Position numbers and translations under genes: made by a program. A stretch of DNA of 10,008 bases from JBLHOS01 sp047623825 (GTDB taxonomy: Bacteria; Pseudomonadota; Alphaproteobacteria; Rhodobacterales; Rhodobacteraceae), in the NCBI GenBank assembly GCA_047623825.1, contig JBLHOS010000098.1:1-10008 (forward strand), in the 5' to 3' direction. This document shows positions 1-5,482 of this stretch, piece by piece. Position 1 is the first letter of the stretch. Each line of letters begins with the position of its first letter. A model generated the notes under the pieces. That model ran no database searches. It was not told where the DNA came from and saw only the letters and a program-made list of their open reading frames with translations.

Positions 1-905
1 GCCACAACCGGTTTGATATCGTCAGCCATATCACCAAAGTACTTGGAAGAGAGCCTAATTTCGTGGCTCTTCATCCAATTCAGGTTGCCTTTTAGTGTGT
101 TGATTTCGCCGTTATGGGCCAACATGCGGAACGGCTGAGCCAACCACCATTGCGGGAACGTATTGGTTGAATAACGCTGATGGTAGATCGCAAATGCGCT
201 CTCAAACCGCTCATCTTTCAGGTCGGGATAAAACTCGGCCACTTGTTCGGCCAGCATCATGCCCTTGTAGATCACACTGCGACACGAAAATGAGCAGATA
301 TACATCCCATGGATCTGGGCAGCTGCAGCAGCCTTCTCGATCCGGCGCCGGATCACATATAGCTCCCGCTCAAAGGTCTCTTCATCAACACCCTTGGAGT
401 TGGAGATGATGATCTGTTCAATCTCAGGGCGGGTTGCGTTCGCCTTTTCGCCCAAAACAGACACATCAACCGGCACATGCCGCCATCCATAGATGTAATA
501 CCCCATCCGCAGCACTTCAGACTCGACGATCGTCCGGCAGCTTTCCTGCGCGCCAAAGTCGCTGCGCGGCAAAAACACCTGTCCGACTGCAATCAAGTTT
601 GCTGTGTTAGGCTCATGACCAGTTCGACGGATCTGATCGTAAAAGAATTCAACCGGGATCTGGACATGGATACCAGCGCCGTCACCAGTTTTGCCGTCCG
701 CATCAACCGCGCCTCGGTGCCAAATCGCCTTTAGTGCATCAATGCCCAATTGGACGACCTTGCGTGATGACTTTCCATCAATCGAAACCACAAGACCAAC
801 GCCGCAAGACGAATGTTCTTCGGCCTCTGAATACATGCCAGCCTCAGCCATATAAGCGCGTTTGGCTTCTTCACGGGCGACCCATTCTGCATCATATTTG
901 GTCAT
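1..905 (-). CDS. gltB: Glutamate synthase (NADPH) large subunit, N-terminal part; 3' end beyond window
   Basis: The large subunit of glutamate synthase releases ammonia from glutamine and uses it to aminate 2-oxoglutarate, giving two glutamates in the cytoplasm together with GltD. Only 301 codons are present; the family is about 1500 residues, so the glutaminase domain is partly covered and the FMN/synthase and GXGXG domains lie outside. Motifs seen: EEHSSCGVGL around Cys34, which in this family becomes the N-terminal nucleophile after removal of a short propeptide (here 33 residues would be lost); HRGAVDADGKTGDGAG at 63-78; and YHQRYSTNTFPQWWLAQPF at 241-259 followed by LAHNGEINT at 262-270, all typical of class II glutamine amidotransferase domains of GltB. 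The ATG at 905 is preceded by AAGGAGA seven bases upstream. It is the last gene of the gltD - unknown - gltB series seen here. Reading frame is intact to the edge. Confidence 0.96.
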   Translation of the reverse strand, partial: MTKYDAEWVAREEAKRAYMAEAGMYSEAEEHSSCGVGLVVSIDGKSSRKVVQLGIDALKAIWHRGAVDADGKTGDGAGIHVQIPVEFFYDQIRRTGHEPNTANLIAVGQVFLPRSDFGAQESCRTIVESEVLRMGYYIYGWRHVPVDVSVLGEKANATRPEIEQIIISNSKGVDEETFERELYVIRRRIEKAAAAAQIHGMYICSFSCRSVIYKGMMLAEQVAEFYPDLKDERFESAFAIYHQRYSTNTFPQWWLAQPFRMLAHNGEINTLKGNLNWMKSHEIRLSSKYFGDMADDIKPVV

Positions 906-911
906 TTTGCG

Positions 912-918
912 TCTCCTT
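912..918 (-). promoter_or_regulatory. Shine-Dalgarno sequence of gltB
   Basis: On the minus strand AAGGAGA stands 6 bases before the gltB ATG (903-905). It is the strongest ribosome binding site in the window and fixes the start codon, which in turn sets the propeptide length at 33 residues ahead of Cys34. Confidence 0.8.
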
Positions 919-1000
919 GAAATTGGCTGGTTTCGGGTTGGATCAGGGCCGTCTCGTTATCGTTATTCCTGCCGTCAAACGGTAAGAACTCTTTGTTTAG

Positions 1001-1015
1001 AGCCTGGTTGAGGCT
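1001..1015 (-). repeat. Small hairpin in the gap between the unknown gene and gltB
   Basis: The 123-base gap 906-1028 holds AGCCT-N5-AGGCT, a perfect 5-bp stem with a 5-base loop, 14 bases after the stop codon of the 249-residue gene. It is not followed by a T run on the minus strand, so it is a poor intrinsic terminator; it could be an mRNA stability or processing element, or chance. I see no convincing promoter in this gap, so gltB is probably transcribed from upstream. Confidence 0.25.
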
Positions 1016-1028
1016 TTGGTGCGTGGTA

Positions 1029-1778
1029 TCAGTCATGGTCATACCCGACCAAGATGAGGTCTGCGCCCATCTGGGGAAGGGCTGACATCATGTCACCACA
1101 ATCATAATTCGGCTGCATGCTGAGAAAGCCACGCTCACCGGGTTCGGCAAATTCCATCGGCGAATAATCGGCCTCAAACGTACCACCGTCAGCAACGGTC
1201 ACTGTTTCGAGCCCACCAAAAAATAGCCGCCATGCTTCGCTGACATACTGGGTGCCAGACACGCGGCGCGGCCCAAACCCCAAGTCGTATTCGTACAAAA
1301 AATCAGTCCGCAGTAACTCATGCCCATCAACAACCACCGTCTCGCCGGTCAGTGCATCAAAACCAGTATAGTCACGGATCAGTGTGGCGCCGCCTCGCTC
1401 CTCGGTCACGGTTGAATAGACCATCGCGTCGCGACCGTTGGTCAGCAGATCAGTCAAAGAGGCCGGATCTTCCTCAGGCTCAATCAGCGTCGTAGTTCCG
1501 CCGTCTCGTAGATTATAATTGCGCAGCCAACGAAATTCGTTGTCCGACATCGACAAGTAGAAAGGCCCGTCACTATCCATCGCGATGCGCCAATGCACCC
1601 CCTCGGGGTCGGCCTCACAGGTCCAGTGATGTGAGACGATGCAACTACGCGATTGCACACTCAAATAGGCCGTGCATCCATCAGGTGGCGTGAACGTCGA
1701 TTGGGCATAAACCGGGCTCACCGCACCAAATGATGCCGCGCTAAGGGCAAAGAACAGGATCGCAATTGGCGTCGTCAT
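1029..1778 (-). CDS. Secreted protein of unknown function inside the glt cluster
   Basis: I do not recognise a family for this 249-residue protein. It starts with a hydrophobic stretch (about 4-20) ending in SPVYA-QS, a credible signal peptidase I site after Ala25, so it is probably periplasmic. The n-region MTTP carries no lysine or arginine, which is unusual, yet no in-frame upstream start codon exists to supply one and GGAG lies 7 bases before the ATG, so the start stands. The mature part has four cysteines (35, 46, 54, 227), enough for two disulfides, and is acidic and rich in aromatic residues, with two short GG-containing turns. No transmembrane segment follows the signal. It sits on the same strand between gltD (117-base gap upstream) and gltB (123-base gap downstream), so co-transcription is likely but a role in glutamate synthesis is not implied: glutamate synthase is cytoplasmic and this product is exported. 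The upstream gap 1779-1895 holds no feature I can support beyond the ribosome binding site. Confidence 0.85.
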   Translation of the reverse strand: MTTPIAILFFALSAASFGAVSPVYAQSTFTPPDGCTAYLSVQSRSCIVSHHWTCEADPEGVHWRIAMDSDGPFYLSMSDNEFRWLRNYNLRDGGTTTLIEPEEDPASLTDLLTNGRDAMVYSTVTEERGGATLIRDYTGFDALTGETVVVDGHELLRTDFLYEYDLGFGPRRVSGTQYVSEAWRLFFGGLETVTVADGGTFEADYSPMEFAEPGERGFLSMQPNYDCGDMMSALPQMGADLILVGYDHD

Positions 1779-1895
1779 CTTAATGCTCCATTTTTCATGG
1801 ACGCTGACCTTGTTTCTCGGGGCCTTGGCGTCTTGGCCACTTTTGTCTGCATGGGATGTTCATAAATTGTGCATGTGGCGTTTGCCGGGGTTTCC

Positions 1896-3329
1896 CTATT
1901 CTGCAGCCGCTAAAGCCGCGTTTGGCAATCGAGCCAGAATCGCATCAGCAGCCTCGCGCCCATCGCGAATTGCCCACACGACAAGGCTGGCCCCACGGAC
2001 AATATCACCCACCGCGAAAACGTCCGGCAGGTTTGTCTCATGGGTTTGGAAGTTGGTCTTGACGGTGCCCCAACGGGTCACTTCCAATTCAGGTGCACCC
2101 CAGAGCGTTGGCAGATCATCGGGCTCAAACCCGAGGGCTTTAACCACCAGATCCGCGTCCTCGATGTAATCGGCACCTTCCATGACTTCGGGACTGCGTC
2201 GCCCAGTTGCGTCAGGTTGACCCAGTCGCATTTGCTGGATGATGACACCCTCAACCGTATCACCGGTAAAGCCTTTGGGCGTTGTCAGCCAGACAAACTC
2301 AACGCCCTCTTCCTCAGCATTGTTCACTTCGCGTTGTGAGCCGGGCATGTTGTCGCGGTCGCGACGATACAAGCATTTGACGCTCTCGGCACCTTGCCGA
2401 ATGGCAGTGCGAACACAGTCCATTGCCGTGTCACCGCCCCCAATGACGACGACCCGCTTACCCGCGGCGTTCAGCTCACCGTTTTCAAACTCAGGGACAA
2501 TATCGCCAAAACTTTTGCGGTTAGAAGCTGTCAGATAATCAAGCGCGCGCACAATGCCGCCGGCTCCACTTCCGGGACCCTGCAATTCACGTGCTTTGTA
2601 TACACCTGTAGCGATCACCACGAAATCATGCTTTGCGCGAACCTCAGCAAAACTGATGGTCTCCCCGATGGTACAGTTTAGCACAAACTGAATGCCACCC
2701 TGTTCGAGTTGCTCAATCCGCTGCATCACGACAGGTTTTTCAAGCTTAAAGCCGGGGATCCCATAGGTCATTAATCCGCCCGCGCGATCATAGCGGTCAT
2801 AGACCGTGACCTGAACACCTTGGCGGCGCAGGAAGTCAGCTGCCGCAAGGCCACCCGGTCCGGCACCAATGATGCCAACAGTTTCGGTACGCTCCATGGT
2901 CGGCGTGATAGGCTTAACCCAACCCTGCTCAAACGCGGTGTCAGTGATGTATTTCTCAACTGCACCAATCGTCACCGTGCCATGACCCGACTTCTCGATA
3001 ACGCAGTTGCCTTCACACAGGCGATCTTGTGGGCAGATGCGGCCGCAGATTTCCGGGAAGGTGTTTGTTGCCTGGCTCAGCTCATACGCCTCTTGCAGGC
3101 GACCTTCGGCTGTCAGACGGAGCCAATCAGGGATATTGTTGTGAAGCGGGCAATGGGACTGGCAGTAGGGCACGCCGCACTGACTGCACCGCGCCGACTG
3201 TTCAGCTGCCTTTTCATGGGCATATTCGCCATAAATCTCACCAAAGTCGTGCGAACGCAGATCGGGCGGCCGCTTTTCGGGCGTCGCCTTTTCAATGGAC
3301 ACAAATTTCAGCATCGGTTGCTTGGCCAA
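1896..3329 (-). CDS. gltD: Glutamate synthase (NADPH) small subunit
   Basis: GltD (477 residues, close to the roughly 470 of the E. coli protein) takes electrons from NADPH through FAD and passes them by iron-sulfur clusters to the FMN of GltB. Eight N-terminal cysteines are in the expected arrangement: 48, 51, 56, 60 (CSQCGVPYCQSHC) and 95, 99, 105, 109 (CGRICPQDRLCEGNC), which in this family help bind the [4Fe-4S] clusters. A dinucleotide-binding VGIIGAGPGGLAAA at 151-164 binds FAD, a second one VVVIGGGDTAMDC at 293-305 is the NADPH site, and FAVGDIVRGASLVVWAIRDG at 438-457 is the C-terminal FAD contact. The start is TTG at 3329, chosen because GGGAGAG lies 5 bases upstream; the ATG at codon 6 (3314) lacks such a site. 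It is the first gene of the cluster, divergent from uppP, with a candidate promoter and dyad operator just upstream. Related FAD/Fe-S oxidoreductases share this fold, but gltB nearby settles the identity. Confidence 0.96.
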   Translation of the reverse strand: MAKQPMLKFVSIEKATPEKRPPDLRSHDFGEIYGEYAHEKAAEQSARCSQCGVPYCQSHCPLHNNIPDWLRLTAEGRLQEAYELSQATNTFPEICGRICPQDRLCEGNCVIEKSGHGTVTIGAVEKYITDTAFEQGWVKPITPTMERTETVGIIGAGPGGLAAADFLRRQGVQVTVYDRYDRAGGLMTYGIPGFKLEKPVVMQRIEQLEQGGIQFVLNCTIGETISFAEVRAKHDFVVIATGVYKARELQGPGSGAGGIVRALDYLTASNRKSFGDIVPEFENGELNAAGKRVVVIGGGDTAMDCVRTAIRQGAESVKCLYRRDRDNMPGSQREVNNAEEEGVEFVWLTTPKGFTGDTVEGVIIQQMRLGQPDATGRRSPEVMEGADYIEDADLVVKALGFEPDDLPTLWGAPELEVTRWGTVKTNFQTHETNLPDVFAVGDIVRGASLVVWAIRDGREAADAILARLPNAALAAAE

Positions 3330-3334
3330 GATAA

Positions 3335-3341
3335 CTCTCCC
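3335..3341 (-). promoter_or_regulatory. Shine-Dalgarno sequence deciding the TTG start of gltD
   Basis: GGGAGAG on the minus strand lies 5 bases before TTG at 3327-3329. Its spacing favours TTG over the internal ATG at 3312-3314, which has no comparable purine-rich site. Confidence 0.65.
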
Positions 3342-3382
3342 ACTTCCAAGAGCCCCGTATACCTCCCTCCTCGAACCGTGAA

Positions 3383-3401
3383 AAGACAGTAATGCTGTCT
3401 T
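3383..3401. promoter_or_regulatory. Dyad operator-like site 1 (perfect 7-bp arms)
   Basis: AAGACAG-TAATG-CTGTCTT is a perfect inverted repeat with 7-bp arms and a 5-base centre. A second copy lies at 3457-3475. Its axis at 3392 coincides with the start point expected from the candidate gltD promoter at 3399-3427, the classic place for a repressor to bind. No gene on either strand ends here, so a terminator role is unlikely. The binding protein is not identified from the sequence. Confidence 0.55.
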
Positions 3402-3427
3402 ATTATTAGAAATGTAGGCGCTGTGAA
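3399..3427 (-). promoter_or_regulatory. Candidate sigma-70-type promoter for gltD
   Basis: On the minus strand TTCACA (3427-3422, five of six matches to TTGACA) and AATAAG (3404-3399, four of six to TATAAT) are separated by 17 bases. Transcription would start near 3392, giving a leader of about 63 bases before the TTG. The -10 box overlaps the first bases of dyad site 1. Predicted by eye only. Confidence 0.4.
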
Positions 3428-3456
3428 TTGAATTCGTGCGAATTTTCCCAGAATTT
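3428..3456 (+). promoter_or_regulatory. Weak candidate promoter for uppP
   Basis: TTGAAT (3428-3433) is a fair -35 box, but the hexamer 17 bases downstream, GAATTT, is a poor -10. It is listed because its -35 abuts the gltD -35 box back to back and the predicted start, about 3463, would fall within dyad site 2, mirroring the arrangement on the gltD side. An alternative is TTGTCT at 3469-3474 with a suboptimally spaced TAATGT at 3490-3495. Confidence 0.2.
3431..3444. repeat. 14-base palindrome between the two dyad sites
   Basis: AATTCG-TG-CGAATT is a perfect 6-bp inverted repeat with a 2-base centre. It lies between dyad sites 1 and 2, overlapping the candidate uppP -35 box, and differs from them in sequence, so it could be the site of a different regulator. 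A 14-base palindrome of AT-rich ends can also occur by chance. Confidence 0.35.
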
Positions 3457-3475
3457 AGGACAGCTATGTTGTCTT
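3457..3475. promoter_or_regulatory. Dyad operator-like site 2 (imperfect copy of site 1)
   Basis: AGGACAG-CTATG-TTGTCTT matches site 1 in 15 of 19 positions in the same orientation, and the next base (A) is also shared. One arm change (A to G) and one in the other arm (C to T) weaken the dyad, so arms pair at five of seven positions. The start-to-start distance from site 1 is 74 bases, about seven turns of B-DNA, which places the two sites on the same face of the helix. Confidence 0.5.
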
Positions 3476-3543
3476 AAATGGGCTCTTCCTAATGTTTCAC
3501 AGGTGTTTAGGCTACGAGATGTGATTCCCCTGAAGGTCAAGTG

Positions 3544-4347
3544 ATGAGCCAATTTCATTTATTTCTCATCGCGCTGATCCAAGGTGTCACTGAATTTCTG
3601 CCAATTTCGTCTTCTGGCCACCTGATATTGCTGCCAAGCCTCACGGGGTTGGCAGATCAGGGACAAGTCATAGACGTCGCAGTTCATGTCGGAACCCTTG
3701 GCGCCGTAATCCTGTATTTTTGGCGAGATGTCGTCTTGGCTTTGGGCGGGATCGTCCATCTTTTGCGCGGACGGCAAACCGAACCCGGCGCCCAGTTGGC
3801 TATGGGATTGATCATAGCGACCATTCCAGTCATCGTCTTTGGTCTCTTCCTCAGCCTAACGGGTCTCGACGACGCATTGCGCTCAATCGCGGTGATCGGC
3901 TGGACGATGCTGATCTTTGGCGTTGTGCTTTACTGGGCCGACCAGAAAGGGCCGCGCGAAAGATCTGCTGAAAGTTGGACCTACAGGCATGCACTTATAA
4001 TGGGTCTGTGGCAGGCGATTGCCCTAATCCCCGGAACGTCCCGTTCCGGCATCACGATCACCAGCGCCCGGTTCTTGGGCTATGACCGTGAAGCTGCGGC
4101 TAGGTTGTCCATGCTGATGTCTATCCCGACGATCATCGCGTCTGGTGTTCTGCTCGGCAGTGAGGTGATCTCTACCGCCGACGCTGAAACCGCACGGAAT
4201 GGTGCCATCGCTGCCGGCTATGCCTTTGTTGCGGCGCTGGCTGCCTTGACTATAATGATGCGACTTCTGCGCACTGTCAGCTTCACACCCTATGTAATCT
4301 ACCGCGTGATTCTGGGCATTATCCTACTGATAATCGCCTACAGCTAG
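3544..4347 (+). CDS. uppP: Undecaprenyl-diphosphate phosphatase (UppP/BacA)
   Basis: UppP removes a phosphate from undecaprenyl diphosphate at the cytoplasmic membrane, recycling the lipid carrier used for peptidoglycan and other surface polymers; extra copies give bacitracin resistance in some bacteria. The protein has 267 residues, close to the 273 of E. coli UppP, and is hydrophobic with about seven or eight membrane segments. Both family signatures are present: QGVTEFLPISSSGHL at 13-27, with Glu17 and His26, and PGTSRSG at 163-169, with the conserved arginine at 167. I chose ATG at 3544, 7 bases after GAAGG; an in-frame GTG directly before it (3541) is only 4 bases from that site. It is divergent from gltD and convergent with the next gene, with which it shares the CTAG at its stop codon. 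Confidence 0.96.
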   Translation: MSQFHLFLIALIQGVTEFLPISSSGHLILLPSLTGLADQGQVIDVAVHVGTLGAVILYFWRDVVLALGGIVHLLRGRQTEPGAQLAMGLIIATIPVIVFGLFLSLTGLDDALRSIAVIGWTMLIFGVVLYWADQKGPRERSAESWTYRHALIMGLWQAIALIPGTSRSGITITSARFLGYDREAAARLSMLMSIPTIIASGVLLGSEVISTADAETARNGAIAAGYAFVAALAALTIMMRLLRTVSFTPYVIYRVILGIILLIIAYS

Positions 4348-5327
4348 TTACGCAGGTTACGGGCGCTTTCCTTGATGTCGGAATACTGACCAGAGGGCCG
4401 ATAAGGCCACAGATATTCGTCAAGCACTGCCTCCATGGTGACAGGTTCAATCCCCAGATCTGCAAACCCTAAGGCTTTGGGATTGGCAACATTATCTTGG
4501 CGTAGTTGCAGCACTTGGTCCCGGGTCAAAAGCGAGTTTCTAAACAAACCCAGCGTGATGGTCTGGAGCAGGTCCAGCCCCCCGCCCATCAATGACGCAG
4601 CCCAAAATGGTAGATTAAGAACCAAACGGCGGCGGCGGATCACATCCAGCATTTGTGCCATCAATGCATGAAAGGTTTTCACTTCGGGGCCACCCAACTC
4701 ATAGACGCCAGCTGCTGCATCGCCCAGCGCACCTTTAACGGCGGCGGCGGCAATATCATCCACATAAACTGGCTGAAAAAGCGTGCCCGCCCCAACAACC
4801 GGAAGGATCGGACCAAACCGTGTCATTGCAGCAAATCTGTTGAAGAATTGATCCTCAGGACCAAAAACAATCGAAGGGCGCAATAGAACTGCAGCCGGGA
4901 AATGCTCAAGAACTGCGGCCTCACCTTTGCCTTTGCTGACCGCATAGGCGGTTGTGCCTTCTGGGTCTGCACCAATGGCAGAGATGTGAACCAACTGCTG
5001 AACACCCGCTGCGGTGGCAAGGCGTGCAATTCTGGCCGCACCCTCGTTCTGGACGCCATCAAACTTGTTTTTGCCACGTTCAGACAGGATGCCTACGCAG
5101 TTCACGACTGCGGTTGCGCCATCAAGTGCGGCCGCAACCGACGCATCATCTCGCACATTCGCCAAGATAGGCTCAACTTGACCGACCGTGCCGTAAGGGC
5201 GCACAAAGATTGCTTCGTTGGGACGACGCACAGCAACGCGGACGCGCCAGCCTTCTTTGGCCATTCGTCTGGCGACATAGCGTCCGACAAAGCCCGAACC
5301 GCCAAAGATCGTTACGAGTTTTGACAT
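4344..5327 (-). CDS. NDUFA9-like atypical short-chain dehydrogenase/epimerase (complex I NDUFA9 subunit family)
   Basis: The 327-residue protein is an extended, atypical SDR. It begins with a nucleotide-binding IFGGSGFVGRYVA (Gly9, Gly10, Gly12, Gly15), then VVNCVGIL at 74-81, HISAIGAD at 114-121, YAVSKGKGE at 128-136 in the place of the SDR YxxxK, and LLRPSIVFGPED at 148-159, a combination typical of the family related to mitochondrial complex I accessory subunit NDUFA9. The mitochondrial relative binds NADPH without known catalysis; in bacteria the role is unsettled, with complex I or quinone-related functions suggested. A hydrophobic stretch at about 238-262 is compatible with membrane association. 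AAGGA lies about 9 bases before the ATG and a candidate promoter lies at 5358-5386. It is convergent with uppP, sharing its stop tetranucleotide, and divergent from tamA. A UDP-sugar epimerase is less likely given the short C-terminal half. Confidence 0.85.
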   Translation of the reverse strand: MSKLVTIFGGSGFVGRYVARRMAKEGWRVRVAVRRPNEAIFVRPYGTVGQVEPILANVRDDASVAAALDGATAVVNCVGILSERGKNKFDGVQNEGAARIARLATAAGVQQLVHISAIGADPEGTTAYAVSKGKGEAAVLEHFPAAVLLRPSIVFGPEDQFFNRFAAMTRFGPILPVVGAGTLFQPVYVDDIAAAAVKGALGDAAAGVYELGGPEVKTFHALMAQMLDVIRRRRLVLNLPFWAASLMGGGLDLLQTITLGLFRNSLLTRDQVLQLRQDNVANPKALGFADLGIEPVTMEAVLDEYLWPYRPSGQYSDIKESARNLRN

Positions 5328-5357
5328 GGTTGCATTCCTTGGATCCCAGTTGCGCGT

Positions 5358-5386
5358 TTGATACGCTTAGCCTTTTCACGGGACAA
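5358..5386 (-). promoter_or_regulatory. Candidate promoter for the NDUFA9-like gene
   Basis: On the minus strand TTGTCC (5386-5381) and TATCAA (5363-5358) are separated by exactly 17 bases, each matching four of six consensus positions. Transcription would start near 5351, leaving a leader of about 24 bases before the ATG at 5327. No equally good plus-strand promoter for tamA is visible in the 155-base divergent gap, although a 6-bp inverted repeat (TGCCAG at 5416-5421, CTGGCA at 5441-5446) lies on that side. Confidence 0.35.
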
Positions 5387-5482
5387 GGCGCAAATCGTCC
5401 CGCTATTTGTAAGTCTGCCAGTAAACATGCGCCGAAGTCGCTGGCAAATACAGGGTCACGCCCCTATCGTCGCAGTGCGCAT

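Noticed and set aside
477..734. 85-residue plus-strand open frame inside gltB
   Set aside because: Antisense to the conserved glutaminase domain of gltB and without recognisable features.
1821..1838. GGCC...GGCC pairing and CTTGGC direct repeat in the gltD/unknown gap
   Set aside because: Only four base pairs and a six-base repeat; well within chance for a gap of this size.
2820..3392. 190-residue plus-strand open frame antisense to gltD
   Set aside because: It lies opposite the conserved Fe-S and FAD part of gltD, shows no recognisable motif, and is a typical shadow of a coding strand.
3383..3408. Hairpin AAGACAG-N5-CTGTCTT followed by an AT-rich stretch, as an intrinsic terminator
   Set aside because: No gene ends upstream on either strand: gltD and uppP both start from this region. 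The stem is not GC-rich and a second copy exists, which fits operators better.
4318..4334. Inverted repeat ATTATC-N5-GATAAT near the convergent stops as a terminator for the minus-strand gene
   Set aside because: The stem is short and AT-rich, there is no T run after it, and it lies within the last codons of uppP, so it is probably chance.
5210..5482. Upstream extension of the tamA frame by 91 codons
   Set aside because: It would overlap the first 118 bases of the divergent NDUFA9-like gene, put the signal peptide deep inside the protein, and has an unconvincing composition.
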